NCBI RefSeq assembly: GCF_000286955.2
Contig: NZ_AJYK02000061.1
Span: 1-64,000 of the forward strand
Reading direction: 5' to 3'
Origin: Vibrio rumoiensis 1S-45
GTDB taxonomy: Bacteria > Pseudomonadota > Gammaproteobacteria > Enterobacterales > Vibrionaceae
DNA length: 64,000 nucleotides
In this document: one piece after another, positions 54,422 to 62,329 of the stretch
Layout of the letters: each line of letters starts with the position of its first letter
Position numbering within the stretch: position 1 is the stretch's first letter
The notes under the pieces: generated by a model
Seen by the model: the letters and a program-made list of their open reading frames with translations, nothing else
What the model was told of the DNA's origin: nothing
The model's database searches: none
Program-made: the position numbers and the translations under genes

Positions 54422-55084
54422 ATGACTTTCAAACATTCTCTTTTACAACCTTTCGCTCTAGTAGCACTGTTTGGTTTTAGCGCGTCTGCTTTGGCGAGCG
54501 TAACCATTAGCGTTCCTTCTGATGTTAAAGTCCTTGCCGTAAATAGTGAAGAACCCGAACTCAGTGGCGGTATATTTTCAAGCAGCAAAAGTGTGACATT
54601 ACCAGATGGTGAAAACCAGATCGTATTTCGCTATTCACCAGTATTTCAACAAGGTGGCGATCAAACAACCGTCAATACTGATGCGATTATCACAAAATTC
54701 ACCGCATCCAATACTGAGTTAACGCTTGAAGTCCCAGAATATCGTTCAGCAGATAAAGCCCAAGACTTTGATAATAACCCTGCTTGGAAATTAGTTGATG
54801 AAAAAGGTAATGCCGTTGACGTTCAGCAAGATAAGCTCATTAAAAATGGCATACAGCTTGGTAGACAATACGATGCTGAGTCTATCGCTTATAACAAAAA
54901 GGGTGGCATTGCCGCCATCGCACCAACAGGTGCTTCTGTAGCGGCCGTATCAGCAGCCAATGTCCAAGTCCCAGTCAATAGCCAGTACAAAACAACCGAA
55001 GAACAAATGTTGCATTATTGGTACGACAAAGCGGATAAAGAAACCAAACAACGATTTATTCAGTCGATCATTCAAGTTAAATAA
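54422..55084 (+). CDS. DUF2057 (YccT-like) periplasmic protein
   Basis: 220 residues with signal peptide ending ALAS. VTISVPSDVKVLAVNSEEP and LPDGENQIVFRYSPVFQ, together with the C-terminal EEQMLHYWYDKADKETKQRF, are the DUF2057 pattern. Periplasmic; role unknown, in enterics linked to csgD-related regulation. Followed by a strong terminator. Confidence 0.83.
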   Translation: MTFKHSLLQPFALVALFGFSASALASVTISVPSDVKVLAVNSEEPELSGGIFSSSKSVTLPDGENQIVFRYSPVFQQGGDQTTVNTDAIITKFTASNTELTLEVPEYRSADKAQDFDNNPAWKLVDEKGNAVDVQQDKLIKNGIQLGRQYDAESIAYNKKGGIAAIAPTGASVAAVSAANVQVPVNSQYKTTEEQMLHYWYDKADKETKQRFIQSIIQVK

Positions 55085-55102
55085 CCACTAATATCGATAT
55101 CC

Positions 55103-55136
55103 AAACGGACAACCACAGCATTACGGTTGTCCGTTT
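55103..55136 (+). terminator. Terminator after the DUF2057 gene
   Basis: AAACGGACAACC / GGTTGTCCGTTT, twelve base pairs, ten-base loop, with T-rich bases following. Confidence 0.88.
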
Positions 55137-55455
55137 TCTCGTTTTGATTATTTCGATTGCTTATACGCTCTAATTTATCTCTTTATTACCCTCTATTTCG
55201 CTTCCCACATAGCGCATATTTCCCCTTTTTCAAGCCTGCTTTCATTCTCTCTGCATTTTTTTATTCAAACTCACATTTTGTATTATTAAAACACAAATTT
55301 AACTGAGAATAATTTACATCTAGGAAATTAGTCCCTATAACCAATTCGGTATTAAATATTTATGATTTTATACAGATAAAAGAATTATTCATGAATATTC
55401 ATTATTGAAACCCCTACATTTCATTATAAATAGGACGAGAATCCAAGGATATAAA
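55137..55455. other. Gene-free spacer upstream of alginate lyase
   Basis: About 320 AT-rich bases with no coding frame. It should hold the lyase promoter; no regulator site was recognised. Confidence 0.4.
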
Positions 55456-57243
55456 ATGAAAATAAATCATACAAAAACAAAATTATCCGTTGCCATTTTA
55501 GCTATCTGTGGCATTTCATTAGCTCAAGCTGCCACAGTCAATAATTCAAGTTTTGAAAGCGGTTGGGATGGCTGGAACGATAGCGATCCAAGTTCGCTAT
55601 CCTCTGTTGCATACACAGGTAACCAGTCTGCAAAATTATCCGGTTCAAGCGGTAAAATAGAACAAACCATTACCATTGAAAAGAATGCCACGTACGAGCT
55701 TAGTGCTTATGTTAAAGGTGCAGGAACCATTGGGGTGACTGGCTCTGGAATCAGCCAAACCAAAAATACAAGTGCATCAGATTGGGAAAAAGTCACGTTA
55801 ACCTTTAATTCTTCCGACGCTAACTCAGTCACTATTTACGGCGCATACTTTAGCGGTGAAGGTCGATTTGATGACTTTACCTTAACTAAAGTCAGCGAAG
55901 GGAGCAGCGAACCAACCGATCCCGGAACCGGTACCGCCGTACAATGTAGTGGCAATAGCGCACTGACAGTGATTGCAGCAACGGATGACGGAAGCCATGA
56001 TGGCCATGGCCCAAGCAATGCCATTGATAATAACTATGGAGCGGAATCTCGTTGGTCTTCAAATGGTCAAGGTAAAGCCATTATTTTCAACCTAGGCGTA
56101 GTCGCCAATGTAAAAGAAATGTCTGTCGCTTGGTATAACGGAAATAGCCGTAACTCTTATTTTGATATTGAAACCTCTGCTAACGGCACCGATTGGAACA
56201 ATGTATATTCTGGCGGTGTTTCAAGTGGTAGTAATTCAGGCTTAGAAACCTATGATATTGCCGATTCTGATGCACAATATGTGAAGGTCATCGGTCAAGG
56301 GAACTCAGTAAACACTTGGAATAGTATGGTTGAAGCGGTGATAAAAGGATGCAGCGATGGCTCGACGCCAACCATACCAACCCCCCCTACTGATGGGCTT
56401 GATCCAGATGTTGCACCTTCAGGTAACTTTGAACTGATCGATTGGACATTAGGTGTACCAATTGATGAAGACGATAACGGCAAATCCGATACAATTAAAG
56501 AAGTCGAACTCAGCAGTGGGTATGAACTGTTCCCTTATTTCTATACCGGCTCTGATGGCGGCATGGTATTTCGCAGCTATGTCAGTGGTCCTAAAACGTC
56601 AACAGGAACAAGTTACACTCGCTCTGAACTCAGAGAAATGCTGCGTCGAGGTGATGACAGTATTGGTACTCAAGGCGTAAACGATAATAACTGGGTATTC
56701 TCAAGTGCGCCTTCTTCTGATCTGTCTGATGCCGGTGGCATTGATGGCGTATTAGAAGCGACCTTGGCCGTGAATCACGTAACAACAACTGGGGATAGTG
56801 GACAAATTGGCCGTGTTATTGTTGGGCAAATTCACGCCAATGATGATGAACCTGTGCGTATCTATTACCGTAAACTGCCAAATAACAGTAAAGGTTCGAT
56901 TTACTTTGCCCACGAACCTCGCACTGGTAGTGAACAATATTATGAGTTAATTGGTTCAAGAAGCAGTTCGGCTAGCAATCCTTCCGATGGTATCGCGCTT
57001 GATGAGAAGTTCAGCTACAAAATCCAAGTAACAGGCAATACGTTGTTTGTAACGATTTCTCGTGAGGGGAAAGCCGATATTACTGAAGAAGTGAATATGG
57101 GCTCAAGTGGTTATGATGAAGGCGGTCAATACATGTACTTCAAAGCGGGTGTTTACAATCAAAATAACACTGGTGACAGTGACGATTATGCTCAAGCAAC
57201 GTTCTATAGCTTAAGCAACAAACACACAGGCTATAGTCATTAA
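55456..57243 (+). CDS. Secreted modular alginate lyase (PL7) with two carbohydrate-binding modules
   Basis: 595 residues from the ATG at 55456 (AAGGA upstream). Signal peptide ends AQAA. Residues about 29-150: a CBM of the CBM4/9/16 type (NNSSFESGWDGW ... GRFDDFTL). About 165-305: an F5/8-type C (CBM32) domain (NAIDNNYGAESRWSSNGQG). Pro-rich linker, then PL7 lyase with the three hallmark motifs SYTRSELREML, VGQIHAN and YFKAGVYNQ. The Ile in QIH is usually linked to polyguluronate preference. Extracellular or surface alginate depolymerisation. Confidence 0.92.
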   Translation: MKINHTKTKLSVAILAICGISLAQAATVNNSSFESGWDGWNDSDPSSLSSVAYTGNQSAKLSGSSGKIEQTITIEKNATYELSAYVKGAGTIGVTGSGISQTKNTSASDWEKVTLTFNSSDANSVTIYGAYFSGEGRFDDFTLTKVSEGSSEPTDPGTGTAVQCSGNSALTVIAATDDGSHDGHGPSNAIDNNYGAESRWSSNGQGKAIIFNLGVVANVKEMSVAWYNGNSRNSYFDIETSANGTDWNNVYSGGVSSGSNSGLETYDIADSDAQYVKVIGQGNSVNTWNSMVEAVIKGCSDGSTPTIPTPPTDGLDPDVAPSGNFELIDWTLGVPIDEDDNGKSDTIKEVELSSGYELFPYFYTGSDGGMVFRSYVSGPKTSTGTSYTRSELREMLRRGDDSIGTQGVNDNNWVFSSAPSSDLSDAGGIDGVLEATLAVNHVTTTGDSGQIGRVIVGQIHANDDEPVRIYYRKLPNNSKGSIYFAHEPRTGSEQYYELIGSRSSSASNPSDGIALDEKFSYKIQVTGNTLFVTISREGKADITEEVNMGSSGYDEGGQYMYFKAGVYNQNNTGDSDDYAQATFYSLSNKHTGYSH

Positions 57244-57316
57244 TCGCTATAGATATTCGGTAATGACAACACATCAATGCCGGTAGTGACGAGATCAGAA
57301 GTTTTATAATAAAAAA

Positions 57317-57358
57317 GGGTTTAACGATTGGAGAAATGATTCCCTCTACGTTAAGCCC
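57317..57358. terminator. Terminator between alginate lyase and helicase genes
   Basis: GGGTTTAACG / CGTTAAGCCC (one G-U pair), 22-base loop, A6 on the left and TT-rich on the right, so it can serve both convergent genes. Confidence 0.7.
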
Positions 57359-57404
57359 TTGTTTTCAAATTATTCTCTTTGAAAATAAATCAAATAGTAA
57401 AACC

Positions 57405-58739
57405 TTACTCGTCGTCTTTAACCACCGGATTCTTTTTCTTTTTCGGCATAAATACTTGCTCACCCACTGCCACATTTTTGTAGAAGCTATTATCGCGTTT
57501 AACTGGTTTCTTCGGTGTTGTTGCACCTTTGCTTGCCGCTTTTTTCGCTTTAACTGGGCCTTTCTTATTGAATGGCTGACGTGGTTTAATGCCTTTAAAT
57601 TTACCTTTCAAACCTTCCAGTTCAGAGAAAGTAAGATCTTGCTGTAAATAGGTTTCAATGTTCTTAAAGCTCACCCAATCTTTAGGGCCAACCAAAGACA
57701 TAGCCGTCCCTTTGTTACCCGCACGACCAGTACGACCAACACGGTGAACGTATTCTTCTGTGTGCTTTGGCATATCAAAGTTAATAACGTGCGTAACATT
57801 AGCAATATCTAAGCCACGAGAGGCAATGTCTGTCGTCACAAGAATTTTATGCACTGAGCGCTCAAATTGGCTCATGATGTTATTACGTTGGGTTTGATTC
57901 AACCCACCACTTAACGCGACCGCTTTTAATTTTTGTTCATTTAATTTCACCGTTAAACGCTCGGTATCAACACGAGTTGCAGTAAAAATGATCACTTGCT
58001 TGTATTCGGCTTCTTGCAATAAACGCTCAAGAATCGCTTCTTTATGATCGAGGTGATCACAAAGGTAAAAAGATTGATCAATATCTTTATGTTCTTCCGC
58101 AGAAGCACCAATTGAAATGCGCTTTGGATCATTCAATAATTCTGAAGACAATCCATTTACTTCTGCGTGATCTAATGTTGCAGAAAACATCAATGTTTGA
58201 CGACGACGATGTTTTGCCGCTTTATGAATTTTCAATAATTCAGGAGCAAAACCAAGATCTAACATGCGATCTGCTTCGTCTAAAATCAGGGTTTCAACCC
58301 CTTCTAAATAAAGAGAACGGTGCTCAAGGTGATCCGCTAAGCGACCTGGGGTAGCTACAATAAATCGAGGATATTTACGTAAGGCTTTTACTTGATCGTT
58401 AAAGTTCTCGCCACCCACAATCAAAGTGCCAGTGTAAGATAACCCACCTAACATGGATTTTAACTCTCCAAATACTTGTTTCGCCAATTCACGCGTCGGG
58501 GCCAAAATGACACCGCGAGGATCTTTTGCCGACAGGGATTTCGTTTTTAGCGCCTTATGCAGCATAGGTAAAACAAATGCTAATGTTTTGCCAGAACCGG
58601 TTTTGGACGAGGCCAATAAGTCTTTACCCGCAATAGCAACAGGAATAGCTTGACGCTGAATGTCGGTTGCTTTTGAGAAGTTATAATGTTGTAGATTTTT
58701 TAGTAGACGATTATCTAGACCAAGATCTTTAAATTGCAA
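57405..58739 (-). CDS. DEAD-box ATP-dependent RNA helicase
   Basis: 444 residues if translation starts at TTG 58739, which has GGAG eight bases upstream and gives the usual QFKDLGLD start; an ATG at 58790 gives 461 residues. Motifs: Q motif ATDIQRQAIP, ASKTGSGKT, PTRELA, DEAD, SAT, then HVINFDMP and HRVGRTGRAG. A Lys-rich basic tail follows. RhlE/SrmB-like group; probably ribosome assembly or RNA turnover. Confidence 0.88.
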   Translation of the reverse strand: MQFKDLGLDNRLLKNLQHYNFSKATDIQRQAIPVAIAGKDLLASSKTGSGKTLAFVLPMLHKALKTKSLSAKDPRGVILAPTRELAKQVFGELKSMLGGLSYTGTLIVGGENFNDQVKALRKYPRFIVATPGRLADHLEHRSLYLEGVETLILDEADRMLDLGFAPELLKIHKAAKHRRRQTLMFSATLDHAEVNGLSSELLNDPKRISIGASAEEHKDIDQSFYLCDHLDHKEAILERLLQEAEYKQVIIFTATRVDTERLTVKLNEQKLKAVALSGGLNQTQRNNIMSQFERSVHKILVTTDIASRGLDIANVTHVINFDMPKHTEEYVHRVGRTGRAGNKGTAMSLVGPKDWVSFKNIETYLQQDLTFSELEGLKGKFKGIKPRQPFNKKGPVKAKKAASKGATTPKKPVKRDNSFYKNVAVGEQVFMPKKKKNPVVKDDE

Positions 58740-58851
58740 AGGGTGTGCTCCAAGGGAAATAAAAACAAAATCGCGCATATAATAGCACAACCCACAGAAA
58801 GTTACTTCTGAGAGCGAATGAATTTAAGCAAGAAAATTACCAATCAATAAA

Positions 58852-59853
58852 TCATAAGGTTTGACGAATTTTTAACTTACGAGGGATCAATTCAACACCA
58901 GAATTATAACGTTTGGCCGAGGCGTTCAGCGCAAGTTCCAAAGCACTGTCTGCAATCAGTTCAAATCGTTGAGAAAGTGAATTGATTTTAATGGGTAAAA
59001 AGTCCAATAAACGGTTGTCGCCATAGGTGGCAATTTTAATGGTTTTCATCAATTCAGGGTGCTCAAACAACACATCTAACACCCCTTCTAGTAAAGTATA
59101 AGAAGTGGTAATAATCGCATCCGGCAAGTTATCTTCATTCAGCCATTTTTGCATGACCATTCGGCCAGTCTCACCATTAAAAAGCGCACCATATTCAATT
59201 TGTGGTTGAATGCGATGCCCTAGTTTTTCTTGCTTACGTACCGCAGCTTCAAAACCTAACTGACGTTCTTTTGAAATATTCAATTCTGGTAATGCGCCAA
59301 TCAATCCAACACTTTTAACCTCAGAAGATAATACTGAAGACGTTAATTGCAGTGCTCCGTCAAAATCTTCACTGATCACACAACTAAAAAATTCATCATC
59401 GAGTGGCCTATCGAGCGCGATAACGGGCGTTCCTTTATTTTGGATCGAAAGGTAGAACTCATTCGCATCTTTCATAGAACTCGCCACAAACAGAGCATCA
59501 ATACGTCTACTAACCAAAGCGTTCACAATCGATTTTTCTGTTTGAGGATCATCACCTGAGCTACCAATTAAAATTTGATACCCAGCTTGACGAGAATTGA
59601 ATTCCAATAATTTGGCTAACCGAGCGTAACTGCTGTTTTCTAAATCTGGGATCACGAGACCAAACGATCGGCTTTGCCCTGCACGTAAAGAAGAAGCCGC
59701 ATGATCTGGCTGGTAATTATGCTCTTCTACCACTGCCATCACTTTTTTCTGAGTCTTTTGGCTGATTCGATACTTGGTCGCTTTACCATTAATGACATAG
59801 CTGGCGGTGGTTCGAGACACTCCAGCCAGCTTTGCTATTTCATCAAGAGTCAT
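58852..59853 (-). CDS. cra: Catabolite repressor/activator Cra (FruR)
   Basis: 333 residues, LacI family. N-terminal MTLDEIAKLAGVSRTTASYVINGKA is the Cra DNA-binding helix-turn-helix; the effector domain follows (FGLVIPDLENSSYARLAKLLE). It responds to fructose 1-phosphate made by FruA/FruB. Divergent from fruBKA, with three matching operators in the 344-base spacer. Confidence 0.93.
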   Translation of the reverse strand: MTLDEIAKLAGVSRTTASYVINGKATKYRISQKTQKKVMAVVEEHNYQPDHAASSLRAGQSRSFGLVIPDLENSSYARLAKLLEFNSRQAGYQILIGSSGDDPQTEKSIVNALVSRRIDALFVASSMKDANEFYLSIQNKGTPVIALDRPLDDEFFSCVISEDFDGALQLTSSVLSSEVKSVGLIGALPELNISKERQLGFEAAVRKQEKLGHRIQPQIEYGALFNGETGRMVMQKWLNEDNLPDAIITTSYTLLEGVLDVLFEHPELMKTIKIATYGDNRLLDFLPIKINSLSQRFELIADSALELALNASAKRYNSGVELIPRKLKIRQTL

Positions 59854-59934
59854 TCGGTTTCCCCGCTAATACGCTCATTATGTGCACTGGATCAAAATTA
59901 TATTGCTAAGATCAATATGTCGGTTGAATTATAA

Positions 59935-59950
59935 GCTGAATCGATTCAGT
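59935..59950. promoter_or_regulatory. Cra operator 1
   Basis: GCTGAATCGATTCAGT, close to the Cra palindrome GCTGAAACGTTTCAGC. It is nearest to cra and may mediate autoregulation. Confidence 0.8.
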
Positions 59951-59956
59951 ATAAAA

Positions 59957-59972
59957 GCTGAAAGGATTCAGC
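59957..59972. promoter_or_regulatory. Cra operator 2
   Basis: GCTGAAAGGATTCAGC, seven bases from operator 1 and 22 bp centre to centre, two helical turns, so two dimers can bind side by side. Confidence 0.8.
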
Positions 59973-60077
59973 AAATTTGAAGTTTGGTCACATAAAGCTA
60001 AAATTCTTGTTAAAGGATGAGTAGCATTCTTGATAAAAATGTCTTCAAATCGATTTGCTGAATTTTTTTACCAATTT

Positions 60078-60093
60078 GCTGAAACGATTCAGC
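60078..60093. promoter_or_regulatory. Cra operator 3 near fruB
   Basis: GCTGAAACGATTCAGC, the best match of the three. It lies about 20 bases upstream of the likely -35, a position that suits activation rather than blocking. A further weak palindrome CAAATCGATTTG lies at 60046-60057. Confidence 0.85.
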
Positions 60094-60113
60094 TTTAACA
60101 AATATGAGAGAGT

Positions 60114-60143
60114 TTGGTTATACCGACATCTGTAATCTAGTAT
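60114..60143 (+). promoter_or_regulatory. Probable fruB promoter
   Basis: TTGGTT (60114-60119) and TAGTAT (60138-60143) with an 18-base spacer, about 55 bases upstream of fruB. The elements are weak, which fits dependence on an activator. Confidence 0.45.
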
Positions 60144-60197
60144 TCAGAAATGGCTGTATAGGTATTCACTCCAAAACTCCAAACAAGAGGCACAACC

Positions 60198-61331
60198 ATG
60201 CTCATTTTAACACCTCAAGAAGTGACACTTGCTCAAACAGCTACTGATAAAATTGCTGCCATCAAAAATATCGCTCAAAGCTTAACCCAACAAGGTTATG
60301 TTGAAGCCGATTACGTCAATGGCATGCTAAATAGAGAAGAACAATCTTCCACTTTTCTCGGTAACGGTATTGCGATTCCACATGGCACGACAGAAACCCG
60401 CGGTCTGGTTCAAAAAACAGGCGTGAGTGTTCACCACTTTCCAAAAGGCGTGGACTGGGGAAATGGTACGGTGTATGTGGCCATTGGTATTGCCGCTAAA
60501 TCTGATGAGCATTTAGGTATTTTAAAACAACTGACTAAAGTGTTATCGGCTGATGGTGTAGAAACCGCCCTTAAGAATGCCAAAACCGAGCAAGATATTA
60601 TCGAAGTATTAAATGGCAAAACTCAGTTAATGGCCGATTTCGATGCGTCTTTAATTCAACTGAAATTCCCAGCCAGTGACATGCTACAAATGACGGCCGT
60701 TGCCGGTGGCTTATTACGCAATACAGGCTGCACTGGCGATGAGTACATTTCTGAGATCATCACTAAGAAGCCAACGGATATCGGCGCTGGTTTATGGTTA
60801 GTGAGTGGTGGCCATGGTGTGAACCGCTCTGCGATGTCGTTTGTTTCAACCGCCAATGATTGTGAGTTTGAAGGCAAACAAGTGAAAGGCTTAATTGCGT
60901 TTGCTGCATGCAATGCTAGCCATAAAGCTTTATTAAATAAACTCACTCAATTCATCCTAACAAAGCGCCAGCAAGACATATTGGACGCCGATGTTAACGG
61001 CCTATTGGACATGTTCGATTTGTCCGAAAAAGCACCAGAAATGACTCAAGGCAGTGCCAATACTGCCACCTTTAAAATCAAAAACACTCATGGCTTGCAT
61101 GCTCGACCTGGCGCCATGCTGGTAGCAGAAGCCAAGAAATTTGAAGCGACTATTCGAGTTGAAAACTTAGATGGCGATGGAGGCAGCGTCAACGCTAAAA
61201 GCTTAATGAAAGTAATAGCTCTCGGAGTCAAACATGGTCATCGCCTGCAATTTACCGCCGATGGTGCTGATGCCGAGTTAGCGCTTACTTCGATTGGTAA
61301 AGCGATTGAATCTGGACTTGGTGAAGGTTAA
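60198..61331 (+). CDS. fruB: Fructose PTS diphosphoryl transfer protein (EIIA-HPr)
   Basis: 377 residues. EIIA-Fru with phospho-His62 (GIAIPHGT), a central linker domain, and a C-terminal HPr (FPr) domain with phospho-His301 (NTHGLHARPGAM). It passes phosphate from enzyme I to FruA. AAGAGG precedes the start. Confidence 0.95.
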   Translation: MLILTPQEVTLAQTATDKIAAIKNIAQSLTQQGYVEADYVNGMLNREEQSSTFLGNGIAIPHGTTETRGLVQKTGVSVHHFPKGVDWGNGTVYVAIGIAAKSDEHLGILKQLTKVLSADGVETALKNAKTEQDIIEVLNGKTQLMADFDASLIQLKFPASDMLQMTAVAGGLLRNTGCTGDEYISEIITKKPTDIGAGLWLVSGGHGVNRSAMSFVSTANDCEFEGKQVKGLIAFAACNASHKALLNKLTQFILTKRQQDILDADVNGLLDMFDLSEKAPEMTQGSANTATFKIKNTHGLHARPGAMLVAEAKKFEATIRVENLDGDGGSVNAKSLMKVIALGVKHGHRLQFTADGADAELALTSIGKAIESGLGEG

Positions 61332-61340
61332 GGAACCGTT

Positions 61341-62282
61341 ATGTCAAACTTTAAAGTTGTCACTATTACGCTTAACCCTGCTTTAGATTTAACTGGCCAC
61401 CTTGTGGATCAATTGAATGTTGGCAGTGTTAGCTTAGTTTCAAAAAGCACGCTTCACCCTGCAGGTAAAGGGGTCAACGTTGCAAAAGTGCTTTGTGATC
61501 TAGGTGCACAGGTCACTGTAACCGGATTTTTAGGGTCTGATAACCAAGCCCCATTTTGCCAATTATTTGAACAAATAAAGGCCACCGATCGCTTTGTGCG
61601 TGTTGCCGGTGCGACACGCATTAATGTCAAGCTGGTCGATTCAGCCAGCGATGTCAGTGACATTAATTTTCCTGGGGTAGAAGTGAATCAAGCCGCTATC
61701 GAGGCCTTTGAACACACGCTGGAAGAACTATCAGAAGATCATGATTACTTTGTCATGGCCGGTAGTTTACCTCGTGGCGTCTCTCCTGAACTCTCCGCTA
61801 AGTGGATTAACTTACTGCATAAAAAAGGTAAAAAAGTCATTTTTGATAGTAGCCGTGAAGCACTGAAAGCTGGTCTAGATTCGCGGCCTTGGCTCATTAA
61901 GCCCAATGATGAAGAGCTTTCAGAATTGCTTAATCAAGAATTAACAACAACAGAAGCATGCCAACAAGCTGCACTCACTTTGGAATCAAAAGGCATTGAA
62001 AATATTGTGATTTCAATGGGCGCAAAAGGCGTGATGTGGTTAAACCAAGGTCAATGGCGACAAGCTCAGCCACCACGTATGCAAGTAATAAGTACCGTTG
62101 GAGCAGGTGACACTTTAGTTGCAGGGTTAACTTGGGGGCACCTTAATCAATGGGCACAGGACGATATTTTAAGTTTTTCGACCGCATTATCTGCGCTAGC
62201 GGTAACACAAATTGGTGTCGGCGTTCCAGATCTTGCTTCGGTTACTCGCCTACAACAACAAATTAATATCAACACACTATAA
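61341..62282 (+). CDS. fruK: 1-Phosphofructokinase
   Basis: 313 residues, PfkB family. ITLNPALDLTGHL at the start, GKGVNVAKVLCDLGA, and catalytic-site GAGDTLVAGLTWG near the C-terminus. Converts fructose 1-phosphate to fructose 1,6-bisphosphate, removing the Cra inducer. Nine bases after fruB. Confidence 0.95.
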   Translation: MSNFKVVTITLNPALDLTGHLVDQLNVGSVSLVSKSTLHPAGKGVNVAKVLCDLGAQVTVTGFLGSDNQAPFCQLFEQIKATDRFVRVAGATRINVKLVDSASDVSDINFPGVEVNQAAIEAFEHTLEELSEDHDYFVMAGSLPRGVSPELSAKWINLLHKKGKKVIFDSSREALKAGLDSRPWLIKPNDEELSELLNQELTTTEACQQAALTLESKGIENIVISMGAKGVMWLNQGQWRQAQPPRMQVISTVGAGDTLVAGLTWGHLNQWAQDDILSFSTALSALAVTQIGVGVPDLASVTRLQQQININTL

Positions 62283-62329
62283 GTTGGTTCGATTGCACTC
62301 AGTGCAACAAATAATAACAGGGACATCCT

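Noticed and set aside
59935..60093. CRISPR-like or transposon repeats from the recurring GCTGAA...TTCAGC units
   Set aside because: They are individually palindromic, irregularly spaced and match the Cra operator next to cra.
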